Assembly: GCF_014170375.1 (NCBI RefSeq)
Contig: NZ_LZZW01000011.1
Span: 1 to 64,000, forward strand
Source of the DNA: Variovorax sp. UMC13
GTDB lineage: Bacteria > Pseudomonadota > Gammaproteobacteria > Burkholderiales > Burkholderiaceae_C
DNA: 64,000 nucleotides
Direction: 5' to 3'
Below the pieces are notes generated by a model. It did not search any database. It saw only the letters and a program-made list of their open reading frames with translations, and had not been told where the DNA came from. Below, one piece after another: positions 9,574-17,309 of the stretch (the stretch's first letter is position 1; each line of letters starts with the position of its first letter). A program made the position numbers and the translations under genes.

Positions 9574-9767
9574 CCCACCCCCGAAGGCTTCGCGGCACTT
9601 CGTGTCCGCTTGCCCTCCCCCTCAAGGGGGCGACACCGACGGCCCGGCAAAGCCGGTTCCGTGGTGTCTCTGGCCCACCCCCGAATGCTCGCGCACTGCG
9701 TGTCGCTTCGCCTTCCCCCTCAAGGGGGCGATACCAGCGGCCCGGCAGAGCCGGTTCCGCGGTATCC
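9571..9767 (+). repeat. Dispersed repeat array B (two full tandem units)
   Basis: Two units of about 97-99 bp (9571-9669 and 9671-9767), each running from CCCACCCCCGAA through a CCCCCTCAAGGGGG palindrome to the CGGCCCGGCA-x-AGCCGG hairpin. The first unit starts at the TGA of the cytochrome c' gene. The array is in inverted orientation to array A at 7498-7661, so the two flank the acetyltransferase-b561-cytochrome c' block. Confidence 0.88.
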
Positions 9768-9781
9768 CAGGAACAGAAAAG

Positions 9782-9810
9782 AAAAAGGCACCTTGCGGTG
9801 CCTTTTTCTT
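9782..9810. terminator. Bidirectional intrinsic terminator
   Basis: AAAAAGGCACC (9782-9792), loop TTGC, GGTGCCTTTTT (9797-9807). It has an A-run on one side and a T-run on the other, so it can stop transcripts from both the cytochrome c' side and the TlpA-like gene on the minus strand. Confidence 0.88.
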
Positions 9811-9828
9811 TGTGCGGTGTCGGGCCGC

Positions 9829-10326
9829 TCAGGCCTCGGCCAGCAGCTTCTCGATCAGCTTGTGCAGTTCGGCGAAGTCGGGCTCGCCCACGTAGCGCTT
9901 CACGATCTCGCCGCGCTTGTTGACGATGTAGGTGGTGGGGGTGAGCGCCACGTCGCCCCAGGCCTTGGCCACGGCGCCGGTGTTGTCGATCGCGACCTTG
10001 AAGGGAAGCTTGCGGGTTTCCGTGAAGTTCACCACGTAGCTGGGCGGGTCGTAGCTCATGGCGACGGCCAAGGTGTCGTAGCCTTGCGCCTTGTACTTGT
10101 CGTAGGTGGCGATCACCTTGGGCATCTCGGCCACGCAAGTCACGCAGCTGGTGGCCCAGAAGTTGACCAGCGTCACCTTGCCCTTCAAGTCTTCCGTGGT
10201 CTTCTGGCTGCCGTCGAGCAGCACGAAGGTCGATGCCGGGGCGGTCGAGACGCCGGTCTTCAGGTAGACGCCGGCGCCGGCGGCGAGGGCGATCACGAGC
10301 GCAGCGACAGGGAGTAGTTTTTTCAT
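9829..10326 (-). CDS. TlpA/ResA-like thioredoxin, membrane-anchored
   Basis: A thiol-disulfide oxidoreductase facing the periplasm, 165 residues. It has a short cytoplasmic start (MKKLLPV), one membrane helix (residues 5-22) and a thioredoxin fold with the active-site motif CVTC after NFWATS. The unusual VT between the cysteines is seen in other TlpA/ResA-type proteins. Such proteins reduce apocytochrome c or protect exported thiols; cytochromes are encoded nearby. There is no ribosome-binding site upstream of 10326, and the start codon lies 13 bp from that of the divergent DUF4197 gene. Confidence 0.88.
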   Translation of the reverse strand: MKKLLPVAALVIALAAGAGVYLKTGVSTAPASTFVLLDGSQKTTEDLKGKVTLVNFWATSCVTCVAEMPKVIATYDKYKAQGYDTLAVAMSYDPPSYVVNFTETRKLPFKVAIDNTGAVAKAWGDVALTPTTYIVNKRGEIVKRYVGEPDFAELHKLIEKLLAEA

Positions 10327-10339
10327 GGAGACCGATGGA

Positions 10340-11044
10340 ATGGACCGCCGCAATTTTAGTTCCGCCTGTCTGGCCTTGCCTGCCTCATTGGCATTGCTGG
10401 CCATGCAACAGGCGCATGCACTGTCCTTGAGCGATCTCAGCAGCGCCGACGCCTCCAGCGGCGTCAAGGCTGCGCTCGAGAAAGGCGCCACCGTGGCCGT
10501 GAGCCTGCTGGGCCGGCCCGACGGCTTCCTGGGCAATCCCAAGGTGCGCATTCCGCTGCCCGGCTATCTCGAGGACGGCTCGAAGGTGCTGCGCATGATG
10601 GGGCAGGGCGGCCGCATCGACGAACTGGTCACGGCCATGAACCGCGCGGCCGAGCAGGCGGTGCCGGCGGCCAAGGACCTGCTGGTCAACGCGGTGCGCA
10701 CCATGAGCGTGACCGACGCCAAGGGCATCCTCACGGGCGGCGACAACTCGGTCACGCAGTTCTTCGCCGGCCGCACGCGCGCGCCGCTGACCGAGCGTTT
10801 CCTGCCGATCGTGAGCGCGGCCACGGTCAAGGTGAAGCTGGCCGACAAGTACAACCAGCTCGCGGGCAAGGCCGCCGGCTTCGGGCTGGTGAAGAAGGAG
10901 GACGCCAACCTCCAGGGCTACGTCACCGGCAAGTCGCTCGACGGCCTCTACCTGATGATCGGCGAGGAAGAGCGCAAGATCCGCCAGGATCCCGTGGGCA
11001 GCGGCAGCGCGATCCTGCAGAAGGTGTTCGGCGCCATCCGCTGA
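10340..11044 (+). CDS. DUF4197-family exported protein
   Basis: The 234-residue product resembles the DUF4197 family of unknown function. It opens MDRRNFSSACLALPASLALL, a signal-like segment ending near AHA at residue 27. The mature part has VKAALEKGATVAVSLLGRPDGF, the segment PLPGYLEDGSKVLRMMG and the C-terminal DGLYLMIGEEERKIRQDP. I chose the ATG at 10340 because GGAG lies 9 bases upstream. An in-frame ATG at 10325 is possible but has no such site. The 5' ends of this gene and the TlpA-like gene are almost back to back. Confidence 0.82.
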   Translation: MDRRNFSSACLALPASLALLAMQQAHALSLSDLSSADASSGVKAALEKGATVAVSLLGRPDGFLGNPKVRIPLPGYLEDGSKVLRMMGQGGRIDELVTAMNRAAEQAVPAAKDLLVNAVRTMSVTDAKGILTGGDNSVTQFFAGRTRAPLTERFLPIVSAATVKVKLADKYNQLAGKAAGFGLVKKEDANLQGYVTGKSLDGLYLMIGEEERKIRQDPVGSGSAILQKVFGAIR

Positions 11045-11069
11045 GCCGCTTCGGAGCGGGTCGCACGCC

Positions 11070-11075
11070 CATAAT
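11070..11075 (+). promoter_or_regulatory. Putative -10 box close to the lipoprotein start
   Basis: CATAAT (11070-11075), followed by CGCGACCC, ends only 9 bases before the ATG at 11085. No ribosome-binding site and no clear -35 box are seen. If real, the transcript would be leaderless or nearly so. Confidence 0.3.
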
Positions 11076-11084
11076 CGCGACCCG

Positions 11085-11624
11085 ATGCCTTCTTCGTCCC
11101 GCGCCGGTCCGGCCGCCTTCCTTCTCCTTGCCGCGGCCGCGTTGGCCGCCTGCAGCCTCACCTTCAACTGGCGCGAGGTGCCGATCGGCGACGGCGGCCT
11201 GATCGCGCTGCTGCCCTGCAAGCCCGACCGCGCGAGCCGCGCGCTGCCCCTGGGCGCCGAGTCCGTGAACGTCGAGATGGCGGGCTGCGAGGCCGGCGGC
11301 GCCACCTTCGCGGTGGCCCATGCGCGCGCCGCCGATGCGGCCCAGGCCGAGGCCTGGCTGGGCGCCTGGCGTGCGGCCACGCGCACCCAGCTGGCGGGCG
11401 TCACGGCAAAGGAGTCCGCGGGCGTGGTGCCGCGCGCCGCGCTGCAGCCGGCGCCGGTCCGGCTCGATGCGGGCGATCGCAACGGGCCCGGCCCGGCCGC
11501 GCGGGTGCTGTGGTTCGCGCAATGGCGCGCGGGCGGCGTCTCGATCTACCAGGCCACGGTGTTGGGCACACCGGCCGATGCCGAAGCCGTGACCACCTTC
11601 TTCGAAGGCCTGAGGCTGCCATGA
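11085..11624 (+). CDS. Predicted lipoprotein of unknown function
   Basis: I do not recognise a family. The 179-residue product has a lipoprotein signal with lipobox LAAC (Cys 23) after a long Ala/Leu stretch, so it is probably anchored to a membrane on the periplasmic side. The mature part is about 155 residues with two further cysteines (near residues 45 and 68). The start at 11085 has no ribosome-binding site but a CATAAT box 9 bases upstream. The next gene, an MFS transporter, begins 19 bp after its stop. Confidence 0.75.
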   Translation: MPSSSRAGPAAFLLLAAAALAACSLTFNWREVPIGDGGLIALLPCKPDRASRALPLGAESVNVEMAGCEAGGATFAVAHARAADAAQAEAWLGAWRAATRTQLAGVTAKESAGVVPRAALQPAPVRLDAGDRNGPGPAARVLWFAQWRAGGVSIYQATVLGTPADAEAVTTFFEGLRLP

Positions 11625-11643
11625 GCCGGCGGCGGCCCGCACC

Positions 11644-12915
11644 ATGAGCGCCCTTCCCCTGGCGCCCGCCCGCAGCGACCTGCTGCGCAGCACGGCCCGC
11701 GCGATCGCGGTCTTTGTCGCCTTCGCCTTCGCCTATTTCCTGTCGACGCTGGTGCGCGCCATCACCGCCACGCTGTCGCCGGTGCTGACCGAGGAGTTCG
11801 ACCTGCAGTCGCGCGACCTGGGCCTGCTGGCCGGCGGCTATTTCTTCGGCTTTGCGCTCACGCAGCTGCCCATGGGCGCCTGGCTCGACCGCCATGGACC
11901 CAAGCGCGTGGTGCTGTGCTTCCTGACGGCGGCCGTCGCCGGCTGCCTGCTGTTCTCGCAGGTCACCGAGTTTCCGATGCTGCTGGCCGCGCGCGTGCTC
12001 ACCGGCGTGGGCGTGAGCGCCTGCCTGATGGCGCCGCTGACCGGCTACCGGCGCTGGTTCGATCCCTCGCTGCAGCTGCGCGGCAACGCCTGGATGCTGA
12101 TGGTCGGCTCGCTGGGGCTGGTGGCCGCGACCCTGCCGGTGCACTGGCTGGTGCCGCTGTTCGGCTGGCGCCCGCTGTTCTGGCTGCTGGCCGCGGGCGT
12201 GCTGCTCTCGATGGTGCTGATCGCCTGCGTCGCGCCCGCATGGCGACCGCTGGCGCCGGCGCCGGGCGGCAGCGACGTGGCGCCGGGCTACGGCGCCGTG
12301 TTCCGCGACCCCTTCTTCCGCAAGCTCACGCCGATCGGCTTCTTCAACTACGGCGGCTTCGTCGCGCTGCAGACGCTGTGGGTCGTGCCCTGGCTCACGC
12401 GCGTGGCGGGCCACTCGCCCTTCGAGGCCGCGAGCGCGCTGTTCCGCATCAGCCTCGCGCTGCTGGCCGCCTATTGGCTCTGGGGCGCGATCAATCCCTG
12501 GCTGGTGCGGCGAAGCCTCGGCGCTGCGCGCCTGCTCACCTGGGGCCTGCCGCTCAACATGGGCCTGCTGGCGCTGATGATCGTGGCCGGGCCGGCGGCC
12601 GGCAGCGCCGCCTGGATGCTGCTGCTGTGCGTCTCCACCGTCGTCACGCTGGCACAGCCGGCGGTGGCGATGGCGCTGCCCGCGGCGCTGGCCGGCCGCG
12701 CGCTGTCGGCGTACAACCTGGTGGTGTTCCTCGGCATCTTCACCGTGCAGTGGGGCCTCGGCCTGCTGATCGACCTGTTCCTCGGCCTGGGCCTGGACAC
12801 GGTGGACGCCTTCCGCGCGGCCTTCGCGGTGTTTCTGGGCTGCTGCGTGCTGTCGTACCTCTACTTCCTCTGGGCGCCCCCGCATAATCGACATCCGTCC
12901 CCTCGCGTCGCATGA
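11644..12915 (+). CDS. MFS transporter
   Basis: A 423-residue major facilitator with about 12 hydrophobic segments. The loop 2-3 signature is GAWLDRHGPKRV, near residues 79-90, and the central loop lies around residues 200-225. The substrate cannot be read from sequence. In style it resembles the nitrate/sugar-phosphate-like and cyanate-like MFS groups common in Burkholderiales. Its stop codon overlaps the start of the PTS EIIA gene (ATGA), so the two are probably cotranslated, although no metabolic link is obvious. Confidence 0.88.
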   Translation: MSALPLAPARSDLLRSTARAIAVFVAFAFAYFLSTLVRAITATLSPVLTEEFDLQSRDLGLLAGGYFFGFALTQLPMGAWLDRHGPKRVVLCFLTAAVAGCLLFSQVTEFPMLLAARVLTGVGVSACLMAPLTGYRRWFDPSLQLRGNAWMLMVGSLGLVAATLPVHWLVPLFGWRPLFWLLAAGVLLSMVLIACVAPAWRPLAPAPGGSDVAPGYGAVFRDPFFRKLTPIGFFNYGGFVALQTLWVVPWLTRVAGHSPFEAASALFRISLALLAAYWLWGAINPWLVRRSLGAARLLTWGLPLNMGLLALMIVAGPAAGSAAWMLLLCVSTVVTLAQPAVAMALPAALAGRALSAYNLVVFLGIFTVQWGLGLLIDLFLGLGLDTVDAFRAAFAVFLGCCVLSYLYFLWAPPHNRHPSPRVA

Positions 12916-13367
12916 ACAGCATCCTCCTCATCGCCCACGCTCCGCTCGCACAGGCGCTGCGGCAGTGCGCGCTGCACGTGTTTCCCGACTGCGAGCAGAA
13001 CATCGCGGCGCTCGACGTGCTGCCCAACGTGTCGCCCGAGGAAACCCTGGCCGCCGCGCGCATCACGCTCGAGCTGCAGCTGCGCGCGCCGCGCTCCCAG
13101 GTGCTGGTGCTGGCCGACGTGTTCGGCGCCACGCCCTGCAACGTGGCGCAGAAGCTGGTCGACGGCGCGCGCTCGCGGCTCGTGGCCGGCGTCAACCTGC
13201 CGATGCTGCTGCGCGCCGTGAGCTACCGCAACGAACCGCTCGATGCGCTGGTGCAGCGTGCGATCGCGGGCGGCACGGCGGGCGTGATGCAGGTGGCGGT
13301 GGCCGCTCCCCAGAACCAGGCGAGAAGAAAACACAGTGATCAAGACATCCGTGACCATCAGCAATAA
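12912..13367 (+). CDS. PTS EIIA component, mannose family
   Basis: An EIIA-Man-type phosphocarrier of 151 residues. The phosphorylated histidine is H9 in LLIAHAPLA, and the VLVLADVFGATPCNVAQ segment is typical of the ManX fold. It starts in an ATGA overlap with the MFS gene and overlaps the HPr gene by 32 bases. No EIIB, EIIC or EIID is in the window. In beta-proteobacteria such EIIA-HPr-EI sets are thought to be regulatory rather than for sugar uptake; the target here is unknown. Confidence 0.9.
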   Translation: MNSILLIAHAPLAQALRQCALHVFPDCEQNIAALDVLPNVSPEETLAAARITLELQLRAPRSQVLVLADVFGATPCNVAQKLVDGARSRLVAGVNLPMLLRAVSYRNEPLDALVQRAIAGGTAGVMQVAVAAPQNQARRKHSDQDIRDHQQ

Positions 13368-13605
13368 GCTGGGCCTGCACGCCCGCGCCTCGGCCAAGCT
13401 CACCAAGCTGGCCGGCAGCTTTCCGTGCGAAGTCTGGCTCTCGCGCGGCGAGCGCCGCGTCAACGCCAAGAGCATCATGGGCGTGATGATGCTGGCCGCC
13501 GGGCTCGGCTCGACGGTGGTGCTGGAAACCATCGGCGAGCAGGAGCAGCAGGCCAGCGACGCGCTCATCGCGCTCATGAACGACAAGTTCGGCGAAGGGG
13601 AGTGA
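13336..13605 (+). CDS. ptsH: Phosphocarrier protein HPr
   Basis: HPr transfers phosphate from enzyme I to EIIA proteins. The 89-residue product has the active histidine H15 in GLHARASAKL and the regulatory serine S46 in NAKSIMGVMMLAA, the site used by HPr kinase where that enzyme exists. The start is GTG at 13336, inside the 3' end of the EIIA gene, giving a 32-bp overlap. The length and start fit the family. Confidence 0.95.
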   Translation: MIKTSVTISNKLGLHARASAKLTKLAGSFPCEVWLSRGERRVNAKSIMGVMMLAAGLGSTVVLETIGEQEQQASDALIALMNDKFGEGE

Positions 13606-13663
13606 CCGTGGCGCGCTTCCAGGCCTTCCCGCCGCGCTCGCGCTGCACGCCTCGGATGGCGCC

Positions 13664-15469
13664 ATGACCTTCGCCGTCCACGGCCTCCCCGTCGCCCGCG
13701 GCATCGCCATCGGGCGTGCGGTGCTGGTGGTGTCGAGCCGCATCGACGTCGCGCACTACTTCGTCAAGCCCGAGCAGATCGAGAGCGAGATCGACCGCGT
13801 GCGCAGCGCGCGCAACGCGGTCGCCGACGAGCTGACCAAGCTGCAGGCCAGCGTCGCGCTGATGGGGCCCAGCGAGGCGCCGCACGAACTCGCGGCACTG
13901 CTCGAGGTGCACCAGATGCTGCTGCAGGACGAGGCACTGAGCGGCGGCGTCAAGCACTGGATCACCGAGCGCCTCTACAACGCCGAATGGGCGTTGACCA
14001 CGCAGCTCGAAGTGATCGCGCGCCAGTTCGACGAGATGGAGGACGCCTACCTGCGCGAGCGCAAGGCCGACCTCGAGCAGGTGGTCGAACGCATGCTGCA
14101 CCGCATGAAGGGCACGGCCGCGGTGCTCGCGCCCACGCCGCCGCGGCGCAAGCGCGCGGCCCACAGCGACGACGACGACGGGCACGACCCGACCTCGGGC
14201 GAGGGCGCCGATGCGCCGCTGGTGCTGATCGCGCACGACCTGTCGCCGGCCGACATGCTGCAGTTCAAGAAGAGCGTGTTCGCCGGCTTCGTCACCGACG
14301 TGGGCGGCCGCACCTCGCACACCGCCATCGTCGCGCGCAGCATGGACATCCCGGCGGTGGTCGGCGCGCGCACCATGAGCCAGTTGGTGCGCCAGGACGA
14401 CTGGGTCATCATCGACGGCGATGCCGGTGTGGTGATCGTCGACCCTTCCCCGATCATCCTGGCCGAGTACGGCTTCAAGCAGCGCCAGGGCGAGCTCGAG
14501 CGCGGTCGCCTCACGCGGCTGCGCCACAAGCCGGCCGTGACGCTCGACGGCGAGCGCGTCGAACTGCTGGCCAACATCGAGATGCCCGAGGACACGCTGG
14601 GCGCGGTCAAGGCCGGCGCGGTGGGCGTGGGCCTGTTCCGCAGCGAGTTCCTGTTCATGGGCCGCGAGGCGCAGCGCCTCACGCGCCTGCCCGACGAAGA
14701 AGAGCAGTACCTCGCCTACCGCCGCGCGGTCGAGGGCATGCAGGGCATGCCGGTCACCATCCGCACCATCGACGTCGGCGCCGACAAGCCGCTCGACGGC
14801 AAGGCGGTGCGCGACGACTACCTGAACCCGGCGCTGGGCCTGCGCGCGATCCGCTGGAGCCTGGCCGACCCGGCGATGTTCCTCACGCAGCTGCGCGCCA
14901 TCCTGCGCGCCGCCTCGCACGGCGAGATCCACCTGCTGATCCCCATGCTCGCGCACGCCAGCGAGATCCGCCAGACGCTGGCGCTGATCGAGGAGGCGCG
15001 CGCGCAGCTCGACCGGCGCGGCGCGGTGCACGGCCGGGTCAAGCTGGGCGCGATGATCGAGATCCCGGCCGCGGCGCTCACGCTCAAGACCTTCCTCAAG
15101 CACTTCGACTTCCTCTCGATCGGCACCAACGACCTGATCCAGTACACGCTGGCCATCGACCGTGCCGACGAGGCCGTGGCCCACCTCTACGACCCCGCCC
15201 ATCCGGCCGTGCTGCGCCTGGTGGCCGAGACCATCGCCGAGTGCCGGCGCCAGGGCAAGGGCGTGAGCGTGTGCGGCGAGATGGCCGGCGACGTGAACTT
15301 CACGCGCCTGCTGCTGGGCCTGGGGCTGCGCAGCTTCTCGATGCACCCGTCGCAGATCCTGGCGGTCAAGCAGGAAGTGCTGCGCGCCGACACGAGCAAG
15401 CTGGAAGCCTGGGCGCAGGACGTGCTCGCGGCCGAAGAGCCCGCGGCCCTGCTCGCCGCGCCGCGCTGA
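13664..15469 (+). CDS. ptsI: PTS enzyme I (phosphoenolpyruvate-protein phosphotransferase)
   Basis: Enzyme I takes phosphate from PEP and passes it to HPr. The 601-residue protein has the phospho-histidine H219 in GGRTSHTAIVARS, the PEP-binding region GVGLFRSEFLF and a catalytic cysteine in VSVCGEMAGD. Between the HPr-binding helices and the phosphohistidine domain, residues about 160-183 form a charged insertion (PPRRKRAAHSDDDDGHDP), making it longer than the 575-residue E. coli enzyme. The start follows the ptsH stop by 58 bp. Confidence 0.95.
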   Translation: MTFAVHGLPVARGIAIGRAVLVVSSRIDVAHYFVKPEQIESEIDRVRSARNAVADELTKLQASVALMGPSEAPHELAALLEVHQMLLQDEALSGGVKHWITERLYNAEWALTTQLEVIARQFDEMEDAYLRERKADLEQVVERMLHRMKGTAAVLAPTPPRRKRAAHSDDDDGHDPTSGEGADAPLVLIAHDLSPADMLQFKKSVFAGFVTDVGGRTSHTAIVARSMDIPAVVGARTMSQLVRQDDWVIIDGDAGVVIVDPSPIILAEYGFKQRQGELERGRLTRLRHKPAVTLDGERVELLANIEMPEDTLGAVKAGAVGVGLFRSEFLFMGREAQRLTRLPDEEEQYLAYRRAVEGMQGMPVTIRTIDVGADKPLDGKAVRDDYLNPALGLRAIRWSLADPAMFLTQLRAILRAASHGEIHLLIPMLAHASEIRQTLALIEEARAQLDRRGAVHGRVKLGAMIEIPAAALTLKTFLKHFDFLSIGTNDLIQYTLAIDRADEAVAHLYDPAHPAVLRLVAETIAECRRQGKGVSVCGEMAGDVNFTRLLLGLGLRSFSMHPSQILAVKQEVLRADTSKLEAWAQDVLAAEEPAALLAAPR

Positions 15470-15612
15470 GGCCAGGCCGCCGCCGCTGCGGCCGAGGCAG
15501 GCCGGTGCCGCCGCAATAAAACGAAACACGCCGATACGGCGGCGAGAAGACTTCGGCGCGCGCGGATCGCACCATCGAGGCTCCTTCATTCCTTCACCGA
15601 AAGGACCTCGCC

Positions 15613-15990
15613 ATGAACATCCGCCGCACCTTCCTCGCCGTTTCCGCCATCGCCCTGCTGGGCACCGTCGCCGCGGCCCAGGCCGAGGACTATCTCGGCG
15701 TCCAGACCTCGCCCGGCGCCGCCGTGAAGCGTGCCGACGTGATGGCCGACGCCGTCCGTGCCGCCAACGCACCCGACCAGAACGTGGCGCGCGGTTCGCG
15801 CGGCGCCGAACAGGTCATCGTGTCGCAGGACCGCGCGATCGCGCGCGCGGAGGCCGTGCGCGCGGCCGCCGCGCCCGACCAGAACGTGAGCGCGGGCTCG
15901 CGTGTCAACAGCCGCCTGGTCTCGACGCAGCCGCAGCCGCTCGATGCGGCCCGCGCCAGCGCGCCCAAGCCGGCCGCCAGCCGCCTTTGA
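15613..15990 (+). CDS. Small secreted repeat protein, unknown function
   Basis: A 125-residue protein with a clear signal peptide (MNIRRTFLAVSAIALLGTVAAAQA) and AAAGGA as ribosome-binding site. The mature part carries two imperfect repeats of about 40 residues, each with VRAA-x-APDQNV-xx-GSR (near residues 51-67 and 85-101). The rest is Ala/Pro-rich. Short exported proteins of this style are frequent in Comamonadaceae. I cannot assign a function. Confidence 0.75.
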   Translation: MNIRRTFLAVSAIALLGTVAAAQAEDYLGVQTSPGAAVKRADVMADAVRAANAPDQNVARGSRGAEQVIVSQDRAIARAEAVRAAAAPDQNVSAGSRVNSRLVSTQPQPLDAARASAPKPAASRL

Positions 15991-16028
15991 GCGCTCGCAG
16001 CCCCTTAATCTCATCGGAAAGCATCGTC

Positions 16029-16481
16029 ATGAAACCCTGGTTCCAACGCAGCCTGGTCGGCCTCTTCGGCGGCGCGCTCGTGCTCGGCAGCCTCGTGGGC
16101 TGCGCCGGCCACCGCCACGGCGGCGACAGCGACTCGGCCGAATTCCGCGCCCGCATGGTCGAGCGCGTCGGCAGCAAGCTCGACCTCGATGCCGCGCAGC
16201 AGCAGAAGCTGACCGCGCTGGCCAATGCCCTGCAGGCGCAGCGCGAAGCCCTGCGCGGCGGCGGCGACCCGCGCGCCCAGTTCAAGGCCCTGTTCGCCGG
16301 CGACAAGCTGGACCAGGCGGGCGCGGCCCGGCTGGTCGAAGAGAAGACCGCGGCCCTGCGCGCCGGCAGCCCGGAGATCATCGCGGCCACGGCCGACTTC
16401 TTCGATCACCTGCGCCCCGCCCAGCAGCAGAAGGTGCGCGAGTTCATGGACCGCGGCCGCCGCTGGGGCCGGCATGGTTGA
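16029..16481 (+). CDS. Spy/CpxP-like periplasmic lipoprotein
   Basis: A 150-residue exported protein with lipobox LVGC (Cys about 22). Its helical, charged body includes a DLDAAQQQKL segment resembling the LTxxQ motif of CpxP and Spy, and a second copy, LRPAQQQKV, near the C-terminus. CpxP/Spy proteins are stress-induced periplasmic chaperones and, for CpxP, inhibitors of the sensor kinase. The downstream response regulator and kinase fit that role. The upstream in-frame ATG at 15987 lacks signal features, so I use 16029. Confidence 0.82.
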   Translation: MKPWFQRSLVGLFGGALVLGSLVGCAGHRHGGDSDSAEFRARMVERVGSKLDLDAAQQQKLTALANALQAQREALRGGGDPRAQFKALFAGDKLDQAGAARLVEEKTAALRAGSPEIIAATADFFDHLRPAQQQKVREFMDRGRRWGRHG

Positions 16482-16628
16482 GCCCCGCCACCGCGCCGCC
16501 ACCTTCACCGCACCGGCGGCTGCGACGCGACCGCCAACGGAGTGCCTGCGATGCGCCGCATCTTCCCGATGCCTTCGAGCCTGATCGTGAGTCTTCTGTG
16601 GGGCGCCGCCAGTAGGCACAATCCGACC

Positions 16629-17309
16629 ATGTCACGCATCCTGCTGATCGATGACGACGAGCACCTCGCGGCGCCGCTGGCCACCTACTTCGCGCGCTTC
16701 GACTGCGTGCTCGACAGTGCCACGCGGCCCAGCGAGGGCCTGGCCAAGCTGCGTGCGGAACACTACGACGCGGCCATCCTCGACGTGATGCTGCCCGAGA
16801 TGGACGGCTTCGCGCTGTGCCGCGCGATCCGCACCGAAAGCGACATCCCGATCGTGATGCTCACCGCGCGTGGCGAGGTGATGGACCGCGTGGTCGGGCT
16901 CGAACTGGGCGCCGACGACTACGTGCCCAAGCCCTTCGAGCCGCGCGAGCTGGTGGCGCGCGTGCAGACCATCCTGCGGCGCCAGCGCCAGTCGGTGCCG
17001 CAGGTGGTCACGACGCAGCGCCAGGATTTCGACGGCCTGTCGATCGACCTCGACCGGCGCGAGGTGCTGCGCCATGGCGAGCGCGTCGAGCTCACGGGCA
17101 CCGAGTTCGAACTGCTGGCGCTGCTGGCGCGGCAGCCGGGCAAGGTCTGGAGCCGCGACGACATCCTCAACCAGCTGCGCGGCCAGGAGGCCGACTTCTA
17201 CACACGCGCGGTCGACATCGTGGTGAGCCGGCTGCGCAAGAAGCTCGAGCCGCTCGACTGCATCAAGACGCTGCGCAACGCGGGCTACGCACTGGCCGTG
17301 GGCAAATGA
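16629..17309 (+). CDS. OmpR-family response regulator (CpxR-like)
   Basis: A 226-residue two-component regulator. The receiver domain (residues 1-115) has the acidic pocket DDD (8-10), the phosphoacceptor D52 in AILDVMLPEMDG and the lysine of the PKPFEPREL segment. The C-terminal winged helix (about 130-226) ends KTLRNAGYALA. The start at 16629 has no Shine-Dalgarno but CACAAT 6 bases upstream. It overlaps the kinase gene by four bases. The Spy/CpxP-like gene just upstream suggests an envelope-stress system. Confidence 0.92.
   Translation: MSRILLIDDDEHLAAPLATYFARFDCVLDSATRPSEGLAKLRAEHYDAAILDVMLPEMDGFALCRAIRTESDIPIVMLTARGEVMDRVVGLELGADDYVPKPFEPRELVARVQTILRRQRQSVPQVVTTQRQDFDGLSIDLDRREVLRHGERVELTGTEFELLALLARQPGKVWSRDDILNQLRGQEADFYTRAVDIVVSRLRKKLEPLDCIKTLRNAGYALAVGK

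Noticed and set aside
7498-9767. Arrays considered as CRISPR
   Set aside because: There are only one to two full units per array, each about 97 bp with no spacers of uniform length and no cas genes.
7498-9767. Arrays considered as ends of a composite transposon
   Set aside because: No transposase or target duplication is visible, and the orientation is explained by each array sitting downstream of a gene.
13574-15772. Long minus-strand open frame opposite ptsI
   Set aside because: Enzyme I motifs on the plus strand are complete; the antisense product has no family features.
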